The notes under the pieces are model-generated. The model saw nothing but the letters and a program-made list of their open reading frames with translations, was not told where the DNA came from and searched no databases. A program made the translations under genes and the position numbers. Below, piece after piece: positions 26,461 to 34,030 of a DNA stretch of 64,000 nt. Position 1 is the first letter of the stretch. Each line of letters begins with the position of its first letter. The DNA comes from Rothia mucilaginosa (GTDB taxonomy: Bacteria > Actinomycetota > Actinomycetes > Actinomycetales > Micrococcaceae): positions 496,001 to 560,000 of the forward strand of contig NZ_AP014938.1 of assembly GCF_001548235.1 (NCBI RefSeq), read 5' to 3'.

Positions 26461-27581
26461 CGGCCTCCTCGAAGTACACGAGTGTAAATATCAACCGTCT
26501 GAGCAGCCATCTGCTCATTTGAAATCCAGGTGAAAGGCTCAGGCTTGCCCTTCTGTAGCTGCGCGCGCATAGCCTGCAGAACGTCCTGAGTCAGGGTTGC
26601 GCTCTGACGGTCTACCAGCTCATCGGCACTCAGAATCTCCGGGTTGCCGCCCACAGCAGTAGCGACCGTCTTCAGACCGGCTGCCTTAGCATCCAGCAGA
26701 GTGTAGGAGCAGTTCTCCCACACCGACAGCTGAACAATCATGTCGCTACGGCCCATCGCCTCAATCGGGTTCACGAAACCGCTGAAGGTCACCGAGTCCC
26801 CCAGGTTCAGACGCTGAGCCTGAGCCTGCAACTCGGATGCCAAATCGCCAGAGCCCGCAATCTCAAGATGAGCCTGCGGGTAATCAATACGAAGCTGCGC
26901 AAAAGCATCCAGCAACACGTCAATACCCTTCTCAGGGGACAGACGAGACAGAGAAAGAATACGAGGACCGCCCTCAGCGGGTACACGCTGCTGCTCAACA
27001 GCCGCGTGCACCTCCGGGATATCCACGCCGTTATACACCAGCTCCACGCCGCGAGCGCCCCACTTGGCACGCATCTGATCAGCGGTGGAACGGGAAACAG
27101 CAATCGCCTGGTCGGTGCCCCACAGGCGCACACGGTGGACGGTCTCCATGAGCTTAGAACGCCAGGAGCTACCGTGGTACACCGAGTCATTACCGGCGAT
27201 ACCGTGTTCAGTGGTCAGAAGCTTCGGCACGCAGGTGCCGCGCTTAATCACGCTACGGACACGCAGAGTATTCACCACGGCGGTCGCTACAACGTCCGCA
27301 TACGCAAGGTGGCTGTGCACAATATCCGGGTGGAGCTGCTCAATAGCCTTCTGCAGAGAGGTAAAGGAAGTCTTAAAACCGTAGTCGGGGCCAAATTCAG
27401 CCTTGATGACGGTGACGCCCAGTTCCTCAAGGCGGCTCGTGAGCTTACCTTCGGGTGCGAGAACCACCAGGTTAAAGCCGGGGAGCCCGGCACGTGCCAT
27501 ATCGACAACGTGCCGAGCTACTCCACCAAAATCGGGAACCGGAACGACCCACAGGGCAGTGGGAAATCCGTTTGAATTCAT
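26457..27581 (-). CDS. Glycosyltransferase family 4
   Basis: A 374-residue GT-B enzyme: WVVPVPDFGGVARHVVDMA near the N terminus, ILSLSRLSPEKGIDVLLDAF opening the donor domain, LEIAGSGDLASELQ, and a C-terminal LLDAKAAGLKTVATAVGGNPEIL region. The E-x7-E first glutamate is replaced (YTLLDAKAAG), a mild departure. I prefer ATG 27581; a GTG at 27608 would overlap the stop of the NeuB-fusion gene. The overlap with the polymerase-like gene (26457-26460) points to one operon. Confidence 0.87.
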   Translation of the reverse strand: MNSNGFPTALWVVPVPDFGGVARHVVDMARAGLPGFNLVVLAPEGKLTSRLEELGVTVIKAEFGPDYGFKTSFTSLQKAIEQLHPDIVHSHLAYADVVATAVVNTLRVRSVIKRGTCVPKLLTTEHGIAGNDSVYHGSSWRSKLMETVHRVRLWGTDQAIAVSRSTADQMRAKWGARGVELVYNGVDIPEVHAAVEQQRVPAEGGPRILSLSRLSPEKGIDVLLDAFAQLRIDYPQAHLEIAGSGDLASELQAQAQRLNLGDSVTFSGFVNPIEAMGRSDMIVQLSVWENCSYTLLDAKAAGLKTVATAVGGNPEILSADELVDRQSATLTQDVLQAMRAQLQKGKPEPFTWISNEQMAAQTVDIYTRVLRGGR

Positions 27582-27598
27582 GAGTGAGTGTCTACTTT

Positions 27599-29842
27599 CT
27601 ACAGCCACTTCTCGAGGCGGTCCAGCGCGGTGAAGAAGCCCTCACCGTTGTTGATGTGGCCCTGCCAGATTTCGGGAATGAAGGATGCCTTCGGTGCCAG
27701 CTCACGCAGCTGCTTACCCAGGGATGCCCAGTCGACATCGCCTTCGCCGACCTGAACGCCCTCACCGTCAACGCCGGTGCCGTCCACCAGGTGCAGGTGG
27801 ATGGACAGCGGTGCCAGCTGCTCAACAGCCTCCGACAGCGGAATGTTCAGGAAGTTACATGCCAGCATGGTGTGAGAGATGTCCAGGCAGAGTGCGGTAT
27901 CAAATGCACGCGAGAACTCTGCGGTGTCCTTCGGATCCAGGAACAGGTTGTGGTACTGCTGACCACCCATCAGCCAGGGGTACGGGGGCAGAGTCTGAGC
28001 CGCCAGGCGAACACCGGATGCGTCCAGACGCTTCAGTGCCTCACCGATACGCTCGTACTTCTCAGCACGTGCGGATGCGGGGATGTGCTTGTCCTTGGTG
28101 AAGCCGCCCATGGTCACGACCATGACCGGGTCCTCGTCTACGGTGAAGTAGCGGGTCAGGTCACGGGTAATGTCGATGGTGCGCTGGACCTCAGCGATGG
28201 AGCGCTCCCACACCTCGGGATCCTTCGATGCGAGGTCCACCAGGAAGTCGCCTGCGAACAGGTCGGGCAGGTGGGTGGTGAAGCCCATATCCAGCTTGGA
28301 GTCAAAGACATCGTCGATGTTAATCTCGAGGTCCTTGTAGGAGAAGTGGAACTCCAGGAAGTCCGGCTTCGCCTCTTCAATCAGCGGCTTGTAGTCGTGG
28401 TAACGAACCGGCAGACCCCAGGGACGGTCGAACTTGAAGTCGCGGCGGGTCACCAGGTCGTCCTTCAGGTCGCCCTCGAAGAAGAACGAGCCTTCTTCAA
28501 CGTCGCGCTGCATGGTGCGGCCCAGCAGCTGCGGCAGGTAGTTCGGCTGCAGACCGCGGCCGGGGGACTTCACAGCAACGTCAGCCTCGGTCACGACCTC
28601 GCCCTTAGCGATGTGGCGGGTAGCAACCAGGGACTTTGCCAGGTTCACGCGGTTCATCAGCTCACCGGTGGACACCTCACGAGGAGCAGCGGAACCAATA
28701 GCGGTCTCAACCTCACGGATCTGCTGAACCATTGCCTTGAATTCCTCAGGCAGCAGGGAGACGGTGTGGTCGTTACCCTCGAGGGTCTTGTCGGTGGTGA
28801 AGTGCTTCTCAATAATCTTCGCGCCGCGAGCAACAGCAGCGATCGGCACGTGGTAGCCGCGCTCGTGGCCGGAGTAACCGACCAGGCACTGACCAATCTC
28901 AGCCAGGCGGTCCATGTACGCCAGGTTGACGTCCTTGAAGGGTGCCGGGTATGCGGACTGGCACTGCAGCAGAGCGTAGGATGCGCCAGCGTTACGCAGC
29001 AGAGCCACGGACTCGCGGATTTCCTCTTCGCGGCTCATACCGGTGGAAACCAGCATGGGCAGACCGCGAGAAGCCACGTCGCGCAACAGCTCGTGGTTGG
29101 TCAGGTCAGCAGAAGCAATCTTCATGCCCTGGATGCCGTAGTCAACCAGCGCCTGAACGGAGGGTGCGTCCCAGGGGGTGCACATGATGTCCATGTCGTG
29201 CTGCTTGACGTGGTCGAAGACCTCGTACATCTGGTCAACGGTCAGGGAGAAGCGGGACAGCAGGTCCAGGGTGTACTGAACGCCCAGGTCCTCACCTGCG
29301 GTTGCCGCACCGCGCTGGCGGTACAGAGCGTCCATGTCGCGCAGCTGGAACTTCACAGCGTCCGCGCCGGACTCAACAGCCAGATCCACCAGTTCCTTAG
29401 CGAAGTCAACGCTACCCTGGTGGTTGTTACCAATCTCAGCAATGATGAAGGAGGGGGAATCCTCGCTGATGGTGTGCTTACCGATGCGCAGAACGTCCTG
29501 CTCATCCATTGCCAGCGCCACGAGGTGACCGCGCTCGTCGGTCAGCGGCACGTGGTTGATACCCTTCGCGAAGTATGCGCGCAGAGTCTCGGGATCAGCG
29601 TCAGCCGGTGCGGTCTGCGGGTTGGTGTTTGCAGCGTCCAGGGCGCTGGTCTCCAGGGATGCAGTGGGGTTAGCAATCAGCCAACGACGGAAGTCGCCAT
29701 CAGAGAGCGAACCGCGCAGGATACCGGACTCGTTCACCAGGAAGATGATGCGCTGGCCGTTAGCAGAAATCTTCTGCAGAGCGTTGAGAATCGGGTCTTC
29801 AGCGAAGACCACGTAGGGGGCAATATTGCGTTCAATAATCAC
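27599..29842 (-). CDS. Four-domain CBS-NeuB-SAF-TIM-barrel protein (sialic-acid-synthase-like)
   Basis: A 747-residue multidomain protein, about twice the length of ordinary NeuB. Residues ~1-122 form a CBS pair (LVNESGILRGSLSDGDFRRW; NHVPLTDERGHLVALAM). Residues ~131-375 form the synthase barrel: IIAEIGNNHQG, ADAVKFQ, LLQCQSAYPAP, GYSGHERG (H326) and AKIIEKHFT (H347), matching the metal and substrate sites of NeuB. Residues ~395-457 form an SAF/antifreeze-like domain. Residues ~475-747 form a second barrel resembling sugar-phosphate isomerase/epimerases (xylose-isomerase-like; FLEFHFSYK, CLDISHTMLA, IHLHLVDG). It should condense phosphoenolpyruvate with a hexose derivative to a nonulosonate. 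The GTG start follows AAAAGG. The neighbouring NeuA-like gene supports the pathway. The exact sugar is unknown. Confidence 0.88.
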   Translation of the reverse strand: MIIERNIAPYVVFAEDPILNALQKISANGQRIIFLVNESGILRGSLSDGDFRRWLIANPTASLETSALDAANTNPQTAPADADPETLRAYFAKGINHVPLTDERGHLVALAMDEQDVLRIGKHTISEDSPSFIIAEIGNNHQGSVDFAKELVDLAVESGADAVKFQLRDMDALYRQRGAATAGEDLGVQYTLDLLSRFSLTVDQMYEVFDHVKQHDMDIMCTPWDAPSVQALVDYGIQGMKIASADLTNHELLRDVASRGLPMLVSTGMSREEEIRESVALLRNAGASYALLQCQSAYPAPFKDVNLAYMDRLAEIGQCLVGYSGHERGYHVPIAAVARGAKIIEKHFTTDKTLEGNDHTVSLLPEEFKAMVQQIREVETAIGSAAPREVSTGELMNRVNLAKSLVATRHIAKGEVVTEADVAVKSPGRGLQPNYLPQLLGRTMQRDVEEGSFFFEGDLKDDLVTRRDFKFDRPWGLPVRYHDYKPLIEEAKPDFLEFHFSYKDLEINIDDVFDSKLDMGFTTHLPDLFAGDFLVDLASKDPEVWERSIAEVQRTIDITRDLTRYFTVDEDPVMVVTMGGFTKDKHIPASARAEKYERIGEALKRLDASGVRLAAQTLPPYPWLMGGQQYHNLFLDPKDTAEFSRAFDTALCLDISHTMLACNFLNIPLSEAVEQLAPLSIHLHLVDGTGVDGEGVQVGEGDVDWASLGKQLRELAPKASFIPEIWQGHINNGEGFFTALDRLEKWL

Positions 29843-29932
29843 GATTTTGACCTTTTCGTTTGAGTGTTTAGTTGAATGCCTGAGTGCCGGTCAAGCCGGG
29901 AGCGGCAGACGAGGTACTGCCGCTAGTGAAGG

Positions 29933-30661
29933 TTACTTGCCTTCGGCCAGGATCTGAGTGAGCTGGTGCTCTGCCACGGAGAAGTCAATCGGTGCGTCAA
30001 TGTCGACGCCCTCGACCTCGTCCAGCATGAACAAGTCAATGGTACCGCCGGGGTAGCCCGCCAGGCGGTTGTGGTGGTCCATGTACACGTGGGTCTTGGT
30101 GATGTACATCGAACCGTTCTCACGGTAGCGGAAGGTTTCCTTGGTCAGCTCCTGGCGGCGCGGACGAGCCATAATCTCGAACGCCGCGGTGGGCTCACCG
30201 TCAGCGTGCCAGGTCCAGATGAACGGACCAATCGGAATCACACCGACCATGGAGTCCTTGCCGTTCTCCGCGAACTGGCGGACCGCACGAGCCAGAGTGC
30301 CGGGCAGACGCACGGGGCTGGTTGCCTGCAGCAGCATGACTGCATCGGGCTCCCAACCGTTTTCGGTGTAAAACTCGATAGCGTGCTCGATGACCGGCTC
30401 GGTTGCAGTGGTGTCTTCAGCCAGGTGTGCCGGGCGAATGAACGGCACCTCCGCACCGTACTCGCGCGCGATATCAGCCAGCTCAACATCATCGGTGGAG
30501 ACGACAACACGCAGCTCGTGCTCGCCGGCTACTTCTTCCTTAGCATCCAGTGCCTGCTCGATGGTCCATGCAACCAGCGGCTTACCCGCGATGGGGCGCA
30601 GGTTCTTACGCGGAATGCCCTTCGAGCCACCGCGCACGGGGATGACGCAGAGAATACGCAT
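29933..30661 (-). CDS. Acylneuraminate cytidylyltransferase family protein (NeuA-like)
   Basis: A 242-residue CMP-sugar synthetase of the NeuA/KdsB superfamily. The N-terminal VIPVRGGSKGIPRKNLRPIA holds the CTP-binding RGGSKGIPRKN motif. VVVSTDDVELADIA and LLQATSPVR follow, and the C-terminal DIDAPIDF is the metal-binding D-x-D-type motif. It should activate the acid sugar made by the NeuB-fusion protein as a CMP-donor. Its start base is shared with the stop of the upstream gene (30661), and the NeuB-fusion start lies 90 bases downstream, so all are in one operon. Specificity (Neu5Ac, Kdn, legionaminic-type or other) is not readable. Confidence 0.88.
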   Translation of the reverse strand: MRILCVIPVRGGSKGIPRKNLRPIAGKPLVAWTIEQALDAKEEVAGEHELRVVVSTDDVELADIAREYGAEVPFIRPAHLAEDTTATEPVIEHAIEFYTENGWEPDAVMLLQATSPVRLPGTLARAVRQFAENGKDSMVGVIPIGPFIWTWHADGEPTAAFEIMARPRRQELTKETFRYRENGSMYITKTHVYMDHHNRLAGYPGGTIDLFMLDEVEGVDIDAPIDFSVAEHQLTQILAEGK

Positions 30662-31761
30662 TATGCCTCCAAAGTTTCAATCATTAGTTCAGCGATACGC
30701 TGTGCAGGTTCCTTGTTCGGCTGAACCGGTGCCGGGGTCGGTTCCTGACCCCACTGGTTCATGCCGTAGCGGTCCCAGAATTCTACCAGCCATGCCGGCG
30801 GTGCCGGGTGGTAAACCCACGCCGGGATTCCGCGGATTGCAGCCTCCAGAACACCGGTAGAGAAGATGGATACCACCGGGTTCGGTACCTCGTTCAGCGG
30901 GGTGCCGGAACGGTCAATGCGGATGCCTTCCTTCTCCCACAGCTGGTGGGTCAGCACCGACAGCTTATCCTTCTCACTCGGGTGCGGGCGGTAAACACCG
31001 CCGAACTTCTTCAAGAAGGAGTGGGAAGCGTACGCGAAGGATGCGCGCGGCAGTTCCGCGCCGTGCATCTGCCCCAGGAAGATCGGTTCCAGGTCGTTCT
31101 GCTTCTGCGCCTCAGCACCGGCGGCCTTCTGTGCTGCAAGGTAGAGCAGCTGCGAACCCACCGCGTGAGTGGTGACGTCGCGGCGACCCGATACCCAGAA
31201 CTGAGCGTCAGCTTCGCTGAAAGCCAGCAGGGTGCATCCGACCGGTAGCGGCGGTGCCTGAGGCACCAGCAGACCGTGCTGGACCACCCAGTACTCAGCG
31301 CCAATCGCGCGAGAAAACTCATAAGCTGCCGCGCCACGCGCCAAGTAGTGACCCAGGGAAAGAACCACGCGTACACCGGGCAGTAGCTCCTGCAATTGGT
31401 TGCCCGTCACTTCCTGTTTAGTCCAGGCATCACGGCTGTAACGCTCGGTGGCATACTGACCGTTGAGGTACTCCGAGGCGTCCTCGGGGACCCACAGAGC
31501 CACGCCCACGTTCTCAAGATACTTGAGAGGCTCCAGCAGGGAGTTACGGCTCGTCGGGGAGAAAGAATCGAGCACGATGAGCACACGGGATACAGCTCCG
31601 CGGGTGTAGAGCACGCCTCCGACGGGGCCTTCCTGCTCGGCGGTACCGCCGCGCAGACGGTTCACGAGCTGACGCGCCTCCGTCTTAGCCCAACGCAGGG
31701 TATTCTGGCGCTTCTGCCAAGCCGCCCAGGCATCAATATCAATGGGATACGTCAGGCCCAT
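30661..31761 (-). CDS. Unknown glycosyltransferase-like protein, sialyltransferase/CDP-glycerol-transferase-like candidate
   Basis: I do not recognise this 366-residue protein with confidence. It is soluble and lacks signal peptide and helices. The central part has VLSLGHYLARGA and EYWVVQHGLLVP. The C-terminal half has YRPHPSEKDKL and SIFSTGVLEAAI. A His-Pro motif followed by a Ser/Thr-rich S-x-x-x-E loop is the pattern of bacterial sialyltransferase and polysialyltransferase families and of CDP-glycerol glycerophosphotransferases (GT-B folds using CMP- or CDP-donors). Being overlapped with a NeuA-like gene, it is the best local candidate to use the CMP-nonulosonate. That assignment is inference. 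TTGGAG precedes the ATG. Confidence 0.6.
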   Translation of the reverse strand: MGLTYPIDIDAWAAWQKRQNTLRWAKTEARQLVNRLRGGTAEQEGPVGGVLYTRGAVSRVLIVLDSFSPTSRNSLLEPLKYLENVGVALWVPEDASEYLNGQYATERYSRDAWTKQEVTGNQLQELLPGVRVVLSLGHYLARGAAAYEFSRAIGAEYWVVQHGLLVPQAPPLPVGCTLLAFSEADAQFWVSGRRDVTTHAVGSQLLYLAAQKAAGAEAQKQNDLEPIFLGQMHGAELPRASFAYASHSFLKKFGGVYRPHPSEKDKLSVLTHQLWEKEGIRIDRSGTPLNEVPNPVVSIFSTGVLEAAIRGIPAWVYHPAPPAWLVEFWDRYGMNQWGQEPTPAPVQPNKEPAQRIAELMIETLEA

Positions 31762-32750
31762 AGCTGCTCCAAAATCTTTACACGCTGATCGAAAGTGTGC
31801 TCAGCCAGAGTACGCTTCTGACCGGCTTCACGAATCTGACGAGCCCACTTCGGCTCACGGAAAATACGGGTACAAATCTCGATGAGCTCATCAATGCTCT
31901 CGTAGACCAGAACCTCTTCGCCAGGAATGTAGTAGCGATCCACGTCAGCACGGTCAATCACCTGCAGAGCGCCCACGCCGGGAGCCTCAAAGGTACGCAT
32001 GGTGAAACCATCCTGATTATTGTGGATGTTCAGCGTTGCCGGGGAGGACGCCATAATGCCGTACGCCTCGGAGCGGTCAACATCGCGACCTGCGGGCACG
32101 CCGGAGTCCTTGAACTGCTTAGTGCGCAGAATATCGTAGGGGTGACGCGACCAAGCACGACCGTAGGCACGCACCGGCAGACCGGCTGCGACCAGCGCCT
32201 GCAGGGTCTCCTCACGGTTGGGGTACTTAGCGCCCACAAAGTTGATGGAGTCCTCGCGCATAGGGACGACCGGGCAGTGGGTATCGTAGGCGTTAGGCAT
32301 GTCGAGCACCTCGAAGCCCTGTTCACGCAGGTGCTGCGCATCCAACGGGCTGTAACTTGCCAGCGCGCCCAGGTGGTGCAGGTCCTCTTCGGTGTAGCTC
32401 ATGCGGCGCATTTCGTCGTAGAGCCAGGTGCCGTAGCGAACGCCGGAGGTCTCCAGCAGGTCCCACCATTCGCGGGAGAGCATATCGCCCTTAATGACCA
32501 ACACAATATCGGGGCGGAACTCGTTGAAAGCGTCAATAGCCTTACGGGTTGCCTGCGTTGCGAAGCTTTCGGGGCGGTACTTCTCGGGCAGTTCGTGGGC
32601 AAGCTTGTTGAGGATGCGCTCGGGCAGAGTACCCGGGGCATCGTAGATGTGGGTGCGCACTTCGTATCCGTGCACTTCCAGGGATGCCTGAATTGCCTTC
32701 CAGTACCCGTGGAATGCGGGCGAGAGCAATAGAAGTTTGGGCTGAGTCAT
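31752..32750 (-). CDS. CgeB/DUF3880-like glycosyltransferase
   Basis: A 332-residue protein resembling the CgeB-type glycosyltransferases. The N-terminal half has LLLSPAFHGYWKAIQASLE and IVLVIKGDMLSREWWDLLE, then GTWLYDEMRRM. The C-terminal half has NFVGAKYPNREETLQALV, LNIHNNQDGFTMRTFEAPGVGALQV and a YESIDELIEI tail of the Glyco_trans_1_2 type, where the conserved R-T-F-E places the donor phosphate. It overlaps the next gene by ten bases and is probably first in the operon with the NeuA and NeuB genes. The 140-base region upstream to the hairpin should contain its promoter. Confidence 0.78.
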   Translation of the reverse strand: MTQPKLLLLSPAFHGYWKAIQASLEVHGYEVRTHIYDAPGTLPERILNKLAHELPEKYRPESFATQATRKAIDAFNEFRPDIVLVIKGDMLSREWWDLLETSGVRYGTWLYDEMRRMSYTEEDLHHLGALASYSPLDAQHLREQGFEVLDMPNAYDTHCPVVPMREDSINFVGAKYPNREETLQALVAAGLPVRAYGRAWSRHPYDILRTKQFKDSGVPAGRDVDRSEAYGIMASSPATLNIHNNQDGFTMRTFEAPGVGALQVIDRADVDRYYIPGEEVLVYESIDELIEICTRIFREPKWARQIREAGQKRTLAEHTFDQRVKILEQLWA

Positions 32751-32893
32751 ATGAGGATTGAATCCTGTCGGCGTTTGCTATTGGAACCCGCAGGGCAAAA
32801 CCGTGCGGTGCTATGTGTTGGAGTGAAGAGGAGCGGACAGTTTCACCTGCACCTTGAGATAAAACATACCTACTGGAATTTTACAACGAAAGC

Positions 32894-32930
32894 AGGAGAC
32901 GACACACTCGAGTGCACTGTGTCGCCTCCT
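32894..32930 (-). terminator. Terminator downstream of the rhamnosyltransferase-like GT2
   Basis: A 12-bp stem with one mismatch (32894-32906 with 32918-32930), about 77 bases after the GT2 stop. Confidence 0.7.
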
Positions 32931-33006
32931 ACGTTCTATGTGAGCCTTCTTATGAAGACAGCAAAAATCTTACGGAACCATCACGGTAAATTCCGGAGGG
33001 TCGTAC

Positions 33007-33927
33007 CTAGTTTTCGCGGCGCTCTGCCTTGGCGATACGCTCCAGCTCAGCGGCGAGGAAGCCACGAGCGTCCACGTCCTTATTGCGCAGGCCGCGCACC
33101 GAGTTCACCAGGAAGTTCGCGTAGCTGGTAGCACGCAGAGCCGCAGCAAGCTTCTTCTCCCAGCCCCACTTATCCGCATAAATGAAACGAGCAGTGGTCA
33201 GCCACTGTACACGGCGCTCGGAGGGCGAAGACCCGCCGCCCTCGTGGGTTACAGTCACCGAAGGAATCAGGTAGCGGTCCACACCAGCGTTCGAGAGGCG
33301 GTACTGGAAGTCCACCTCTTCGCTGTTCATGTAGAAACGCTCATCCATGCCACCAATGCGGTTGAAGGTCGCGCGAGGAACAACCATGCACGCACCCATA
33401 ACCCAGTCGACCTTCGCATCGGAGGTGCCGGTGCATGCCTCAACATCGTGGCCAACGCCGCGGTGCCACCAGTTGGTCGGCTTGAAACGAGCCAGCGGAG
33501 TGAACCATTCCCACGCCACATGCGCTGCGGTGGGGAACTTACGTGCCACCCACTGCTGCTTACCGTCGTGGCCAATGATCTGCGGGCTAGCCAGCACCTC
33601 GCCGTGGCGCTCCACCGCTGCAAGCATGCGCGAGACGAAGGTGTTATCCAGCTCCAGGTCGCTGTTGAGGATGAAAACCCATTCACCGGTCGCGGCAGCA
33701 ACACCGGAGTTCACAGCCTTACCGAAACCACCGTTGACGGGGCGGCGAACCACCGTCACGCCCTCAACCTCGGGGAAGGGGGTGGGAGAAACATCATCAG
33801 AAACAATAATTTCGATATCGGCGGGGTCAATACCCTGCTGAGCGCGCAGAGTGTCAATAATGGCAAGAACCGGTTCCGGCTCGCCGTAGAAAGGAATAAC
33901 CGCAGATACGCGGGGAGTATGAGTCAC
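33007..33927 (-). CDS. Glycosyltransferase family 2 (rhamnosyltransferase-like)
   Basis: A 306-residue GT-A enzyme: SAVIPFYGEPEPVLAIIDTL, VRRPVNGGFGKAVNSGVAAA, a metal-binding LNSDLEL, and MGACMVVPRATFNRIGGMDERFYMN.EEVDFQYRL. This arrangement, with G-x-M-D-E-x-F-F/Y, is typical of WbbL-type rhamnosyltransferases, fitting the dTDP-rhamnose genes in the window, though the donor is inferred. The GTG start is supported by AAAGGA six bases upstream, itself preceded by CTCACTC. It is bounded by hairpins on both sides, so it is probably monocistronic. Confidence 0.87.
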   Translation of the reverse strand: MTHTPRVSAVIPFYGEPEPVLAIIDTLRAQQGIDPADIEIIVSDDVSPTPFPEVEGVTVVRRPVNGGFGKAVNSGVAAATGEWVFILNSDLELDNTFVSRMLAAVERHGEVLASPQIIGHDGKQQWVARKFPTAAHVAWEWFTPLARFKPTNWWHRGVGHDVEACTGTSDAKVDWVMGACMVVPRATFNRIGGMDERFYMNSEEVDFQYRLSNAGVDRYLIPSVTVTHEGGGSSPSERRVQWLTTARFIYADKWGWEKKLAAALRATSYANFLVNSVRGLRNKDVDARGFLAAELERIAKAERREN

Positions 33928-33980
33928 AATATGTCCTTTGAGTGAGGTTCCTGAAATTCACAAGTGATAGAAGGCTAAAT

Positions 33981-34022
33981 ATGGGGGCGACCGTATCTAT
34001 ATCTGCATACGATCACCCCCAT
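33981..34022 (-). terminator. Terminator downstream of the ABC exporter
   Basis: ATGGGGG/CCCCCAT outer arms and a CGTAT/ATACG inner stem with two mismatches, just past the ABC gene stop. Confidence 0.75.
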
Positions 34023-34030
34023 AGTTTCAA

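Noticed and set aside
27584-29863. 759-codon plus-strand frame opposite the NeuB fusion
   Set aside because: It is the antisense mirror of a real gene: Val/Gln/Leu-rich, with no domains; long antisense frames are common at this GC content.
32751-33131. 126-codon plus-strand frame
   Set aside because: It covers a terminator and the antisense end of a GT2 gene and has no coding features.
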